Assembly: GCF_000422685.1 (NCBI RefSeq)
Contig: NZ_AUGN01000009.1
Coordinates: 124,001 to 188,000 of the forward strand
Direction of reading: 5' to 3'
DNA from: Flavobacterium gelidilacus DSM 15343
GTDB taxonomy: Bacteria > Bacteroidota > Bacteroidia > Flavobacteriales > Flavobacteriaceae
Length of the DNA stretch: 64,000 bases
Shown: in pieces, positions 7,684 through 17,889 of the stretch
How positions within the stretch are numbered: position 1 is the first letter of the stretch
Layout: each line of letters starts with the position of its first letter
Notes under the pieces: model-generated
Databases searched by the model: none
What the model was told of the DNA's origin: nothing
What the model saw: only the letters and a program-made list of their open reading frames with translations
Made by a program: the position numbers and the translations under genes

Positions 7684-8676
7684 ATGAAAACCATATTAAA
7701 TAGATTAATCAATCACGAAATACTTTCTAAAGCAGAAGCCAAAGAAGTATTAGTCAACATATCATCCGGAAATTACAATCAAAGTCAAATTTCAGCTTTC
7801 TTAACCGTTTACATGATGCGAAGCATTACCATCGAAGAACTTTCAGGTTTTAGAGAAGCTTTGTTAGAATTATGTATTCCAGTAGATTTTTCAGCTTACA
7901 ACACCATCGATTTATGCGGAACTGGTGGCGATGGAAAAGATACTTTCAATATTTCAACTTTAGCTTCATTCATTGTTGCTGGAGCAGGAATTAAAGTCGC
8001 AAAACATGGGAATTACGGAGTTTCATCTATTTCTGGCTCAAGTAATGTGATGGAAAAAATGGGAGTAAAATTCACAAATGACATTGATTTTTTAACTAGA
8101 TCAATCGAAGAAACAAACATTGCTATTTTACACGCACCATTATTTCATCCAGCTATGAAAAATGTAGGACCAATTCGAAAAGAACTAGGTGTCAAAACGT
8201 TTTTTAATATGTTGGGACCAATGGTAAATCCGTCTTTTCCTCAAAATCAAATGGTTGGTGTTTTTAGTTTAGAATTAGCTAGAATGTATGCTTATTTATA
8301 CCAAAACACTACAACAAATTACAGCATTTTACATGGATTAAGTGGTTTTGACGAAGTTTCTTTAACGGATGATGTGAAGATAATTTCAAATCATTCAGAA
8401 CAAATTTTAAAACCAATTGACTTTAATTTTCCAGCGATAAAATTAGAAAGTATTAAAGGTGGAAATACAATTGATGAAGCTGCTAAAATTTTCTACAACG
8501 TAATTTCAGGAAAAGGTTCTGTGGAACAAAATAATGTGGTTTGTGCTAATGCAGCTGTTGCAATTCAGACTATAGAAAAATCAAATTATGAAAATGCTTT
8601 AGCAAAAGCTCAAGAGAGTTTAATTTCTGGAAAAGCATTTGAAAAATTAAATCAATTAATCGCGATAAGTAAGTAA
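7684..8676 (+). CDS. trpD: Anthranilate phosphoribosyltransferase
   Basis: Transfers phosphoribose from PRPP to anthranilate. The 330-residue length is normal. The PRPP-binding glycine-rich loop CGTGGDGKDTFNIST is at residues 78-92, followed by VAKHGNYGVSSISGSSNVME, a block typical of TrpD. The start ATG at 7684 follows a repeat patch of about 75 bases, and trpC begins one base after its stop. Third structural gene of the operon. Confidence 0.95.
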   Translation: MKTILNRLINHEILSKAEAKEVLVNISSGNYNQSQISAFLTVYMMRSITIEELSGFREALLELCIPVDFSAYNTIDLCGTGGDGKDTFNISTLASFIVAGAGIKVAKHGNYGVSSISGSSNVMEKMGVKFTNDIDFLTRSIEETNIAILHAPLFHPAMKNVGPIRKELGVKTFFNMLGPMVNPSFPQNQMVGVFSLELARMYAYLYQNTTTNYSILHGLSGFDEVSLTDDVKIISNHSEQILKPIDFNFPAIKLESIKGGNTIDEAAKIFYNVISGKGSVEQNNVVCANAAVAIQTIEKSNYENALAKAQESLISGKAFEKLNQLIAISK

Positions 8677-8677
8677 C

Positions 8678-9466
8678 ATGAATATCCTAGATAAAATCAT
8701 AAACGACAAAAAACGAGAAGTTACTTTAAAGAAAAGTATCATTCCGGTTTCTCAATTAGAAGCTTCCGTTTTATTTAATGGAAGAACGAATTCAATGGCA
8801 AAATTGCTAAAAAATAGTTTGTCAGGAATCATTACAGAACACAAACGTCGTTCTCCTTCAAAATCAGTAATCAATAATAATCATTCGGTTGAAGATGTAG
8901 TTTTGGGCTATCAAAATGCTGGCGCTTGTGGAATTTCTGTCTTAACTGACGGAAAATATTTTGGTGGAAGTTTAGATGATCTATTATTAGCCAAAGCTGC
9001 TGTAAATATTCCATTATTGCGAAAAGAATTTGTGATTGATGAATATCAAATAGTGGAAGCCAAAGCCAATGGAGCTGATGTAATTTTATTAATTGCAGCT
9101 GTTTTAACTCGTGAAGAAATAAAACATCTATCTGAATTTGCTCAAAGTTTAGCTTTAGAAGTTTTGTTGGAAGTTCACAATCAGGAAGAATTAGAAAAAT
9201 CAATAATGCCAAGTTTAGACATGATTGGTGTTAACAACAGAAACTTAAAAACTTTTGAAGTGAGTTTGGATTATAGCAAAGAACTGGCAAATCAAATTCC
9301 CGATGATTTTGTGAAAGTTTCAGAAAGTGGTATCAGTTCTATTGAAGCTGTTAAAGAACTACAACAATATGGTTATCAAGGTTTTTTAATGGGAGAACAT
9401 TTTATGAAAACCGATAATCCTGGTGAAGCAGCAAGTGAATTCATTAGAAAAGTTTCTTTAAAATGA
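8678..9466 (+). CDS. trpC: Indole-3-glycerol phosphate synthase
   Basis: Closes and decarboxylates CdRP to indole-3-glycerol phosphate. The 262-residue TIM barrel shows the catalytic blocks ITEHKRRSPSKS (Glu and Lys), LLRKEFVIDEYQI, EVHNQEEL, GVNNRNLKTF and VSESGI. It is not fused to TrpF, unlike in enterobacteria. Spacing of one base from trpD and a four-base ATGA overlap with trpF point to translational coupling. Confidence 0.95.
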   Translation: MNILDKIINDKKREVTLKKSIIPVSQLEASVLFNGRTNSMAKLLKNSLSGIITEHKRRSPSKSVINNNHSVEDVVLGYQNAGACGISVLTDGKYFGGSLDDLLLAKAAVNIPLLRKEFVIDEYQIVEAKANGADVILLIAAVLTREEIKHLSEFAQSLALEVLLEVHNQEELEKSIMPSLDMIGVNNRNLKTFEVSLDYSKELANQIPDDFVKVSESGISSIEAVKELQQYGYQGFLMGEHFMKTDNPGEAASEFIRKVSLK

Positions 9467-10098
9467 AAAACACAAAACTAAAAATTTGCGGCATGAAATA
9501 TCTTGAAAATATTCAGGAAATAGCCTCATTAAAACCAGATTATTTAGGATTTATTTTTTGGGATGAATCAAGTCGAAAGTTTGATTTAAAAGAACTTCCA
9601 AAAATAGAATCAAGTATCAAAAAAGTTGGTGTTTTTGTGGATGAAACTTTGAAAGAAATTCAAAATAAAATTGAAACTTTTAAATTAGATGTCATTCAAC
9701 TACACGGAAAAGAATCCGCTGAATTTTGTGGCAACTTAAAGAATGAAAAAATAGAAATCATTAAAGCTTTTTCAATAGATAATGATTTTGATTTCAGTCG
9801 ATTAAAAGCCTATGAAAATGTTGTTGATTGCTTTCTATTCGACACTAAAGGAAAATTACCTGGAGGAAATGGAACTACTTTCGATTGGCAAGTTTTAGAA
9901 AATTACAATTTAGAAAAACCTTTCTTTTTAAGTGGTGGAATTGGTTTAAGTGAAACAAATAAAATACAAGAATTTCTGAGTTCTAACTTATCAAAATATT
10001 GTTATGCTATTGATATCAATAGTCGTTTTGAAACAGAACCCGGATTAAAAAATAAAATTGAAATAGAAAAATTTAAAAAATTGCTTTATGAAAACTAA
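9463..10098 (+). CDS. trpF: Phosphoribosylanthranilate isomerase
   Basis: Amadori isomerase between the TrpD and TrpC steps. The 211-residue protein opens with KLKICGMK (general-base Cys9), has [10 protein letters not shown] near residue 30, VIQLHGKES, the general-acid Asp in [14 protein letters not shown], and the phosphate-binding LSGGIG and [11 protein letters not shown] near the C-terminus. Its start overlaps the trpC stop by four bases and its end overlaps trpB by eleven. Confidence 0.94.
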   Translation: MKNTKLKICGMKYLENIQEIASLKPDYLGFIFWDESSRKFDLKELPKIESSIKKVGVFVDETLKEIQNKIETFKLDVIQLHGKESAEFCGNLKNEKIEIIKAFSIDNDFDFSRLKAYENVVDCFLFDTKGKLPGGNGTTFDWQVLENYNLEKPFFLSGGIGLSETNKIQEFLSSNLSKYCYAIDINSRFETEPGLKNKIEIEKFKKLLYEN

Positions 10099-11275
10099 AT
10101 ATAACGTAGACGAAAACGGATTTTATGGCAAATTTGGAGGTGCATTCATTCCTGAAATGCTATATCCAAACGTAGAAGAATTAAAAGAAAATTACCTTAA
10201 AATTATGGCTGAACCTTCTTTTCAAGAAGAATGTGATCAGTTGCTACAACAATATGTTGGGAGGCCAACTCCACTTTATTTTGCCAAACGATTATCCGAA
10301 AAATACAACACAAAAATCTATCTAAAACGAGAAGATTTGTGTCACACTGGTGCGCATAAAGTCAATAACACTATCGGACAAATTTTGATGGCAAAACGTT
10401 TGGGTAAAACTAGAATCATTGCTGAAACTGGAGCAGGTCAACATGGTGTTGCAACCGCTACGGTTTGTGCTTTAATGGGTTTAGAATGTATTGTTTACAT
10501 GGGTGAAGTCGATATCAAACGTCAAGCTCCAAATGTAGCTCGTATGAAAATGTTAGGAGCTGAAGTTAGACCAGCAACTTCAGGTTCAAAAACCTTAAAA
10601 GACGCAACCAATGAAGCTATTCGCGATTGGATAAATAATCCAGTAGATACGTTTTATATTATTGGTTCTGTAGTTGGACCTCATCCATATCCAGATATGG
10701 TGGCACGATTTCAAAGCGTGATTTCTAAAGAGATTAAAACCCAATTATTAGAACAAGAAGGCAGAGAAAACCCAGATTACGTAATTGCTTGTGTTGGTGG
10801 TGGAAGTAATGCAGCTGGAGCTTTCTACGAATTTTTAGAAGATGAATCGGTAAAATTAATTGCTGTGGAAGCTGCTGGTCATGGAGTAGATTCTGGGGAA
10901 AGTGCAGCAACTTCTGTTTTGGGAAAAATCGGAATTATTCATGGAAGTAAAACCCTATTAATGCAAACCGAAGACGGTCAAATAACCGAACCTTATTCTA
11001 TTTCTGCTGGTTTAGATTATCCTGGAGTTGGACCATTACACGCGCATTTACATGATTCAAATCGTGCTGAATTTATCGCAATTACTGATAAAGAAGCTAT
11101 GCAGTCTGGTTTAGAAATTTCGAAAATGGAAGGCATTATTCCGGCAATTGAAACGGCTCATGCTTTTTCGGTTTTGGATAAAAAACAATTTAAACCAACC
11201 GATATTGTCGTAATCAATTTATCAGGAAGAGGTGATAAAGATTTGAACACTTATATTGATTATTTCGGATTTTAA
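10088..11275 (+). CDS. trpB: Tryptophan synthase beta chain
   Basis: PLP enzyme joining indole and serine to make tryptophan, in an alpha2beta2 complex with TrpA. The 395-residue protein is a TrpB1 type: [13 protein letters not shown] near the start, PLP Lys91 in [13 protein letters not shown], the [18 protein letters not shown] loop (carboxylate binding), and [10 protein letters not shown] (phosphate binding). The start overlaps trpF by eleven bases. A 63-base gap with a CGCAAAG-type patch separates it from trpA. Confidence 0.96.
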   Translation: MKTKYNVDENGFYGKFGGAFIPEMLYPNVEELKENYLKIMAEPSFQEECDQLLQQYVGRPTPLYFAKRLSEKYNTKIYLKREDLCHTGAHKVNNTIGQILMAKRLGKTRIIAETGAGQHGVATATVCALMGLECIVYMGEVDIKRQAPNVARMKMLGAEVRPATSGSKTLKDATNEAIRDWINNPVDTFYIIGSVVGPHPYPDMVARFQSVISKEIKTQLLEQEGRENPDYVIACVGGGSNAAGAFYEFLEDESVKLIAVEAAGHGVDSGESAATSVLGKIGIIHGSKTLLMQTEDGQITEPYSISAGLDYPGVGPLHAHLHDSNRAEFIAITDKEAMQSGLEISKMEGIIPAIETAHAFSVLDKKQFKPTDIVVINLSGRGDKDLNTYIDYFGF

Positions 11276-11338
11276 AAATTTAACCATCAAAACCGCAAAG
11301 GCTTTTCAAAAAGTTTGCAGCGTTTAAAAAAATATAAA

Positions 11339-12106
11339 ATGAATAGAATAAATAAAACTTTACAACAAGATAATAAATTGCTTTCCATCTATTTCACGGC
11401 AGGTTATCCAAAACTTATTGACACCGTTTCTATAATTCAAGAATTGGAAAAAAATGGTGTCGATATGATTGAAATCGGTTTGCCCTTTTCGGATCCTTTG
11501 GCTGACGGACCAACTATTCAGGAAAGTTCGACTCAAGCAATTGAAAATGGAATGACAACTTCGCTGCTATTTGAACAACTGAAAGACATTCGTAAAACAG
11601 TAAAAATTCCCTTAGTAATCATGGGTTATTTTAATCCGATGATGCAATTTGGAATGGAGAAATTTTGTCAAAAATGTGCAGAAGTTGGAATTGACGGATT
11701 AATTATTCCCGATTTACCTTTGTACGTTTATGAAACTGAATACAAATCACTGTTTGAAAAATATGGCTTAAAAAATGTGTTTTTAGTTACTCCACAAACT
11801 TCAAACGAACGTATTACTCAAATTGATGCTGTTTCTGATAGTTTCATTTATATGGTAAGTTCTGCAGCCGTTACAGGAAGTCAATCTGGTTTTGGAAATG
11901 AACAAATGGATTATTTTAAACGCATTTCAGATTTAAATCTAAAAAATCCTCAAATAGTCGGATTCGGAATTAAAGATCATGAAACTTTTTCACAAGCTAC
12001 AAAACATCAAAAAGGAGCTATTATTGGAAGTGCTTTTATTAAGTTTTTAAGCAATAATCCAATGAATACTATTGAAAAATTTATTAATTCGCTCAAATTT
12101 GATTAA
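11339..12106 (+). CDS. trpA: Tryptophan synthase alpha chain
   Basis: Cleaves indole-3-glycerol phosphate and channels indole to TrpB. The frame can be opened at a TTG at 11315, but the ATG at 11339 (MNRINKTLQQDNKLL) gives the usual family N-terminus and 255 residues. Catalytic residues are Glu45 (MIEIGLPF) and Asp56 (DPLADGP). The phosphate-binding region IVGFGIKDHETF is present. It is the last gene of the operon and is followed by a strong terminator. Confidence 0.95.
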   Translation: MNRINKTLQQDNKLLSIYFTAGYPKLIDTVSIIQELEKNGVDMIEIGLPFSDPLADGPTIQESSTQAIENGMTTSLLFEQLKDIRKTVKIPLVIMGYFNPMMQFGMEKFCQKCAEVGIDGLIIPDLPLYVYETEYKSLFEKYGLKNVFLVTPQTSNERITQIDAVSDSFIYMVSSAAVTGSQSGFGNEQMDYFKRISDLNLKNPQIVGFGIKDHETFSQATKHQKGAIIGSAFIKFLSNNPMNTIEKFINSLKFD

Positions 12107-12125
12107 TTAAAATTAAATTATATTT

Positions 12126-12161
12126 AAATCCCAAATTCAATTTTTGTATTTGGGATTTTTT
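12126..12161 (+). terminator. Terminator of the trp operon
   Basis: AAATCCCAAAT (12126-12136) pairs perfectly with ATTTGGGATTT (12148-12158) around an 11-base loop and runs into a T tract. Confidence 0.85.
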
Positions 12162-12194
12162 CTTACATTTACTTACTTCTAATTTTTAATATTA

Positions 12195-13100
12195 ATGGAA
12201 TATATTATTCAAACTTCAAATTTAGATTTTCAGTATTCAAAACATAAAAAAAATCTTGAAAATTTATCTATAAATGTTCCTAAAGGAAGTATCTATGGCT
12301 TTTTAGGTCCAAATGGAGCAGGAAAATCTACTACTATGCGTTTGTTAACTGGAATAATTCCTGATGATACAAATTCAATTTCATTATTTGGAAGTTCGAT
12401 TAATGAACAATTACCTTATGTTTTTGAAAAGGTAGGATCACTCGTTGAAAGTCCAGCTTTATACCTTCATTTGTCTGGATATGACAACTTAAAATACATT
12501 GCTATTTTAAGAAAAATTGATTTATCTAAAATAGATGAAGTATTAGAATTAGTTGATTTAAGTTATGCAAAAAAACAAAAGGCTAAACAATATTCTTTAG
12601 GAATGAAACAACGTTTAGCAATTGCTATGGCTCTTTTAAGCGATCCTGAATTGTTATTTTTAGACGAACCTGTTAACGGTCTTGATCCAAACGGAATTGT
12701 TGATGTCAGAAAACTTCTTGTAAAGATTAACAAAGAAAGAGGAGTTACTATTTTTGTATCCAGTCATTTATTGAGTGAAATTGAAAAAATGTGTACTCAT
12801 GTTGGAATAATTTCTAAGGGTATATTGAAATTTGAAGGAACAATTGATGAATTATCTAAAAAATTTGATAATTGCAAAATCCAAATTACGATTGACAATG
12901 CTGAAAATTGGTTACCAAAACTTGAAGAAAAATATAAAAATGTAGTTTTAGAAGAATTAAATAAAATCTCAATTGAATTAAATAATACTTCTGAAATTCC
13001 AGCATTTGTAAATAGCATTATCAATGATGGCGTTTTATTATATGAGTTAAAAATTATTGAAGGTTTGGAACAATGGTTTATGAATTTAACTGAAGACTAA
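12195..13100 (+). CDS. ABC transporter ATP-binding protein (BcrA-like)
   Basis: The 301-residue protein is a complete ABC ATPase: Walker A GPNGAGKST at 38-46, the signature YSLGMKQRLAIA, Walker B LLFLDEPVNGLDP and the switch His in VSSHLLSE. The wording matches the BcrA/gliding-type exporters that pair with ABC-2 permeases. The C-terminal third (from about 225) is an accessory domain common in this group. It is followed one base after its stop by the permease-thioredoxin fusion, so the two clearly form one exporter. The substrate is unknown; bacitracin-type resistance and membrane-protein export are possibilities. Confidence 0.9.
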   Translation: MEYIIQTSNLDFQYSKHKKNLENLSINVPKGSIYGFLGPNGAGKSTTMRLLTGIIPDDTNSISLFGSSINEQLPYVFEKVGSLVESPALYLHLSGYDNLKYIAILRKIDLSKIDEVLELVDLSYAKKQKAKQYSLGMKQRLAIAMALLSDPELLFLDEPVNGLDPNGIVDVRKLLVKINKERGVTIFVSSHLLSEIEKMCTHVGIISKGILKFEGTIDELSKKFDNCKIQITIDNAENWLPKLEEKYKNVVLEELNKISIELNNTSEIPAFVNSIINDGVLLYELKIIEGLEQWFMNLTED

Positions 13101-13101
13101 C

Positions 13102-15324
13102 ATGAAAAAAAATATCTCAAACCTAAATATTGCCTTTAAAGGAGAAACACTAAAGAAGAAAGGAACAGGAATTTATACTTCATCATTTATAATTGGTGTT
13201 TTTATGCCAATTGTCTATTTTTTATTCAATATTTTTTCAGATAAAAAGACAGAATATGGAGCAGATTTTAACTTCATAACTAATTTTGTTTATGAAGTAA
13301 TTAATCCTTTAGCTGTTTTCTTTCTTCCATTAATAATCATAATAAATGCAAGTAAGATTGCACAATTGGATCATAAAAATGGTGGATGGAATTTAATGGA
13401 AACGCAACCCTTACAAAAATTTTCAATTTATTTTTCTAAATTAATTGTACTCTTTATTGCTAATTTTATCGTAATTTTTAATTTCTTTATTTCAAGTGTT
13501 TTATTAGCTATGTTACTTTCTCTGTTTATTGAAATACCTGAATATGTTAGTTTTCAAATTGAATTTTATTCCTTAATAAATCTATTAGCCAGAGTTTTTG
13601 TAGCTAGTGTCTTTTTAACTTCTTTACAGTATTTATTATCGGTTTTAATTCCAAGTTTTATTTGGTCATTACTCATTGGTTTCTTTTTATTAATTTCTAA
13701 TACAATTTTATCAAATTTAAATTTAATTCCAGATTGGTCACCGATAGAAATAGTAAACAAAATATCAGAATACAAAGAAGGAAGCGATATAGGAAATTAT
13801 TTTTTATACACCGAAATAATGAGTGTTATTTTAGGCTTATTTACAATGTATATTGGTTTTAAATGGTATAAAAACAAAAGCTTCTTAAAAGCATTTATTA
13901 TCCCTTATAAAAAAGTAGTTATAAGTCTTTTTGTAATTCTATTTACACTTTTATTGAGTTCATATATCTTAAAACCAAATCAATATAAAGAAACCGATTC
14001 AACCACTTTATCAGGAATAATTGAAAGTAATTCATTCTTTAAGCAGGCCTTTTTAATTCATCCAAAAATTGGCGATACAATTTGCGCTATTCCAATTGAC
14101 AATAATCAGTTTAAAGTATCTATAAAATCTAAATTACCTCTAGATGAGTATCAAATTGTAATTGATAACTCATTCGCTGTAAATATTATAATGTCCAGCA
14201 AGGATAGTATTTTTACTAAAATTAAACACTTAGGCAATAAATTAGAAACTAAGTTTTATGGAACCAGATTAGCTGAAAGTCAATATAAAAAAGGCAATAA
14301 TTCCAATTGGAATATAATTAGTTATTATTTAGACCAAAATCAATTAATTGATGAACCAAAATTATTTTTTAAAGAATTATATAATGCTTGGGAAAAAGTA
14401 TACAATAGTACAGATAAATTTAAAACCCGTGATAATTACATTCCAAAATCAGATTTTATTGAACTTGAAAAAAAGCTTGTTAGCCTAGAATATTTGAATT
14501 ATTTAAACGAATATTTAGATAAAAGAAAAAGTATGTTTCCTTCCATTAAAACAGAAATTCCTTTAAATATTCAAGAAATCAAGAATAAAATAAAATTAGA
14601 TGACGAAACATTAATTTCTCAGGATTTGTATTTAACTTATTTGATTTATGAAATAAGCAAAAATGATACTAGAGACATTGATTTAAAAATTAAAGAAATT
14701 GAAAACATATCTAAATTAAAAGAAAGTAAATTTAAAAACCGATTACTCTACTCGTATTTAAAAACAAATCTAGAAGATGCTACAAGTAGTGATGAACGCA
14801 AAAACATCATAACTTCATATGCTAATACTATTACTGATGTAAAATTAAAAAACAATTTAGAAAATAATTTTAAAACGCTTGAAAGATTAGGAAAAGGCAA
14901 TGAAGCAAGAGAAATAGCTTTAAAAGATTTAAATGGAACACTTTTAAATCTTTCTAAGTTCAAAGGAAAATTTATAGCTATTGATGTTTGGGCAACTTGG
15001 TGTGGACCATGTAAATACGAATCTCCTTATTTTGAAAAAATGGCTATAAAATATAAAAAAGAAAATATTGTTTTTGTAGCAATAAGTAGTGATAAAGATG
15101 AAAAAGCATGGTATTTAGATGCTAAAAACAAATCAAAGTCAGTGCAACAATTTCATTTGGAAAATGCAGTTGCTTTTTCAAAAGATTATAATGTTAATAG
15201 TATTCCCAGGTTCATTTTAATAGATGATAAAGGAAAAATTTATAATGCATCAATGCCAAGACCTAGTGAAGCCTCTTTTGAAATGATTTTGAGAAAAGCA
15301 TTAAATCTTAGCGATTTAAATTAA
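13102..15324 (+). CDS. ABC-2 permease fused to a TlpA-type thioredoxin domain
   Basis: The 740-residue protein has two halves. Residues 1 to about 290 hold six or so membrane segments in the ABC-2 layout (for example FIIGVFMPIVYFLFNIF, LAVFFLPLIIIINASKIA, SLLIGFFLLISNTILSN, LFVILFTLLLSSYIL). From about 298 comes a beta-rich stretch (TLSGIIESNSFF..IHPKIGDT) resembling the DUF4369 domain found before TlpA domains in Bacteroidetes, then a helical linker. Residues about 605-735 are a redoxin domain with WATWCGPCKYESP (Cys634, Cys637) and the cis-Pro loop SIPRFILI. The redoxin half should lie outside the cytoplasm. There is no stop or frameshift between halves, so the fusion looks genuine. Confidence 0.88.
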   Translation: MKKNISNLNIAFKGETLKKKGTGIYTSSFIIGVFMPIVYFLFNIFSDKKTEYGADFNFITNFVYEVINPLAVFFLPLIIIINASKIAQLDHKNGGWNLMETQPLQKFSIYFSKLIVLFIANFIVIFNFFISSVLLAMLLSLFIEIPEYVSFQIEFYSLINLLARVFVASVFLTSLQYLLSVLIPSFIWSLLIGFFLLISNTILSNLNLIPDWSPIEIVNKISEYKEGSDIGNYFLYTEIMSVILGLFTMYIGFKWYKNKSFLKAFIIPYKKVVISLFVILFTLLLSSYILKPNQYKETDSTTLSGIIESNSFFKQAFLIHPKIGDTICAIPIDNNQFKVSIKSKLPLDEYQIVIDNSFAVNIIMSSKDSIFTKIKHLGNKLETKFYGTRLAESQYKKGNNSNWNIISYYLDQNQLIDEPKLFFKELYNAWEKVYNSTDKFKTRDNYIPKSDFIELEKKLVSLEYLNYLNEYLDKRKSMFPSIKTEIPLNIQEIKNKIKLDDETLISQDLYLTYLIYEISKNDTRDIDLKIKEIENISKLKESKFKNRLLYSYLKTNLEDATSSDERKNIITSYANTITDVKLKNNLENNFKTLERLGKGNEAREIALKDLNGTLLNLSKFKGKFIAIDVWATWCGPCKYESPYFEKMAIKYKKENIVFVAISSDKDEKAWYLDAKNKSKSVQQFHLENAVAFSKDYNVNSIPRFILIDDKGKIYNASMPRPSEASFEMILRKALNLSDLN

Positions 15325-15456
15325 TTAATAACATCACAAATTCAATAAAATATTTTTTGGGGTTTTATTTTTTATGATTCTAAATATTCATAACTTTTCG
15401 CTTATTGATTTAAAAATTAGTAAATTTGAGAAGCAATGAAAAAACGAAAAAAATAA

Positions 15457-17220
15457 ATGAGTACAACCCATAAAAAATTAGGTCAATTAGCGTCAACCGC
15501 TATTTGTGGTAATGATATTAGTTCTTCAGTATTATATGTTTCAGCTTTAGCTATTGGTTTTGCCGGACAATATGCTTGGATAACCTTACTAATAGTTTCT
15601 TTCGTGTTATTTCTATTCCGAAAAATTTATGGTGAAGTTGTCGGTGCTCTTCCTCTAAATGGTGGTGCATACAATGCACTTTTAAATACTACTAGTAAAG
15701 GAACAGCATCTTTAGCAGCTACTTTGACATTATTATCTTATATGGCAACAGCTGTAATTTCAGCTAATGAAGGAATCCATTATTTACATCATTTAGTTCC
15801 TATTTTGCCTATTATTCCAGTTACAATCGTGCTTTTATGTCTATTTGCTTTATTAGCTATAATTGGAATTACAGAATCAGCTAAAGTGGCAATTGGAATC
15901 TTTATTTTTCATTTAACGTCATTAGCTATTTTAAGTGGATTTATTATTTTTTACTTATTTCAAAACGGAATTACTACGTTATTTGAAAACTGGCATTTTC
16001 CATTAAGCAGTGGAAGTATTTCAAATGCTATTTTTCTAGGTTTTGCAGCTTCTATGTTAGGGGTTTCTGGTTTTGAAAGTTCAGCCAACTTTGTCGAAGA
16101 ACAAGAAAAAGGTGTTTTTCCAAAAACTTTGAGAAATATGTGGTCTATTGTAAGCATTATAAATCCGTTAATGGCTGTTTTTGCTTTGGCTATTTTTGCT
16201 ATTCCTTTACTACAAAGTGATGCTTATCAAAACACGTTATTAATTCAAATGGGAGAAGAAGTAGGTGGCAAATGGATTGCTTCTTTAATTGCAATTGATG
16301 CCTTTTTAGTCCTAAGCGGTGCCGTTTTAACTAGCTTTGTTGGGGTTACAGGATTATTAGAACGTATGACATTAGATAGAATTTTACCCCCTTTTTTTCT
16401 GAAGAAAAACAAAAAAGGAAGTTCATATAGAATCGTAATCATGTTTTTATTGCTTTCTGTTTCTGTTTTATTAATCACAAATGGTGATGTGCGTTTATTA
16501 GCTGGTGTTTATACTATTTCCTTTTTATCTGTAATGGCCTTATTTGGTATTGGAAACATTCTGTTAAAAATTAAAAGAAATAGCCTTCCTAGACCAGAAA
16601 AAGCTTCTTGGATTGCTGTAATTATTGCTATTATAGCCGTAGTTATTGCTTTAATTGGTAATATAACAATGACTCCTAAACCAGGTTTACCAAGTAATCT
16701 TCAGGTATTTTCGTATTATTTTGTACCAACTATTTTGTTTATTGCTGTAATGCTAAATCGTACCATTTTACTAAAAGCTGTTTTAAAAATATTGGATGCT
16801 TTTTTTGATCCAATTCGTAAATTTTCTGTGGTAACAGATAGAAAGATAAAAAGCATTCTACATAAAATAAATCAACAAGAGTTTGTGTTTTTTACAAAAG
16901 GAGATAACATTGCAACTTTAAACAAAGTAATGCAGTACATTGAAAGAAATGAACATACTAAAAAAATAAAAATCGTTACCGTTTTAGAAAAAGGAAAAAC
17001 TGGACCACCAAATTTAGCTCAAGAAATTGACTTTTTAGACAGAGAATATCCAGAAATAGATATAGAATTAGTGATTTTAGAAGGTGTATTTACTCCCAAA
17101 TTAATTCAAGAACTTTCCGAAAAATGGAATATTCCTGTCAACTTCATGTTTATTGGCTCGCCTACAGAAAAATTTCCGTTCAAAGTTGAAGAATTAGGTG
17201 GTGTTCGATTGATTATTTAG
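15457..17220 (+). CDS. APC-superfamily amino acid permease
   Basis: The 587-residue protein has about twelve membrane segments in the first 450 residues, beginning TAICGNDISSSVLYVSALAI, with the conserved substrate-site glycine and the GALPLNGGAYNALL block of APC permeases. After the membrane part comes a hydrophilic C-terminal domain of about 130 residues (FFTKGDNIATLNKVMQYIER and on), probably a cytoplasmic regulatory domain of the USP-like type. A possible -7 element TAAATTTG lies at 15421-15428. The transported amino acid cannot be read from the sequence. Confidence 0.85.
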   Translation: MSTTHKKLGQLASTAICGNDISSSVLYVSALAIGFAGQYAWITLLIVSFVLFLFRKIYGEVVGALPLNGGAYNALLNTTSKGTASLAATLTLLSYMATAVISANEGIHYLHHLVPILPIIPVTIVLLCLFALLAIIGITESAKVAIGIFIFHLTSLAILSGFIIFYLFQNGITTLFENWHFPLSSGSISNAIFLGFAASMLGVSGFESSANFVEEQEKGVFPKTLRNMWSIVSIINPLMAVFALAIFAIPLLQSDAYQNTLLIQMGEEVGGKWIASLIAIDAFLVLSGAVLTSFVGVTGLLERMTLDRILPPFFLKKNKKGSSYRIVIMFLLLSVSVLLITNGDVRLLAGVYTISFLSVMALFGIGNILLKIKRNSLPRPEKASWIAVIIAIIAVVIALIGNITMTPKPGLPSNLQVFSYYFVPTILFIAVMLNRTILLKAVLKILDAFFDPIRKFSVVTDRKIKSILHKINQQEFVFFTKGDNIATLNKVMQYIERNEHTKKIKIVTVLEKGKTGPPNLAQEIDFLDREYPEIDIELVILEGVFTPKLIQELSEKWNIPVNFMFIGSPTEKFPFKVEELGGVRLII

Positions 17221-17247
17221 CAATCCAAAATAAATAAACGTTATATA

Positions 17248-17280
17248 AAAGCCTGTTAAAGTAATCGATTAACAGGCTTT
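17248..17280 (+). terminator. Terminator after the APC permease
   Basis: AAAGCCTGTTAA (17248-17259) and TTAACAGGCTTT (17269-17280) form a perfect 12-bp hairpin. The tail is only moderately T-rich (ATTGTTCTATCTTT). Confidence 0.7.
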
Positions 17281-17315
17281 ATTGTTCTATCTTTATGATA
17301 CAAAAATAAACAAAG

Positions 17316-17840
17316 ATGAATTTATTTATACTACTACTAATAACATTTATGAACACAACAATGATTTACGATTTCAATAAAGATTCCTCTAAAAATGATT
17401 GGAAAATAATTGATGATGGTGTAATGGGTGGAGAATCTCAAGGGAAATTTTCTATAAATGAAGATGGAAATGGCGTTTTTAAAGGCACAGTTTCCCTAGA
17501 AAACAATGGTGGCTTTTCGTCTGTTCGTCATCAATTTGACAAAATTAAGGCAACAAAAGACAGCAAAGTACTAATTCGATTAAAAGGTGATGGCAAAGAA
17601 TACCAATTCAGAATTAAAGACAAATCGAGTGCTTATTATTCATACATCACAACTTTTAAAACTTCTGGTGAATGGGAAACTGTATCAATCAAATTAAGTG
17701 ATTTATATCCTTCTTTTAGAGGTCGAAAACTAAGTTTACCCAATTTTGAAAGTGATTCTTTTGAAGAAATTGTCTTCTTAATTGGAAACAAAAAAAACGA
17801 ATCGTTCCAATTAATTTTAGATAAAATTGAGTTGGAATAA
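17316..17840 (+). CDS. CIA30-family protein
   Basis: The 174-residue protein shows the CIA30 signature: DFNKDSSKNDWKIIDDGVMGGESQG near residue 20-45, then GVFKGTVSLENNGGFSSVR and the late LILDKIELE strand, a galactose-binding-like beta sandwich. In mitochondria CIA30 helps assemble complex I; bacterial members have no proven role. The first 16 residues (MNLFILLLITFMNTTM) are hydrophobic and may be a signal or anchor; an internal start at Met16 (MIYDFNKDS) is also possible. Confidence 0.85.
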   Translation: MNLFILLLITFMNTTMIYDFNKDSSKNDWKIIDDGVMGGESQGKFSINEDGNGVFKGTVSLENNGGFSSVRHQFDKIKATKDSKVLIRLKGDGKEYQFRIKDKSSAYYSYITTFKTSGEWETVSIKLSDLYPSFRGRKLSLPNFESDSFEEIVFLIGNKKNESFQLILDKIELE

Positions 17841-17889
17841 CTTAGACTTCTAATTTATTTGGCTATTTTTGATAAATAAATTATCCTAA

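Noticed and set aside
8871..9212. Minus-strand 113-residue frame inside trpC
   Set aside because: Lies entirely inside a well-supported gene in another frame, with Leu/His/Gln-rich composition typical of antisense shadows.
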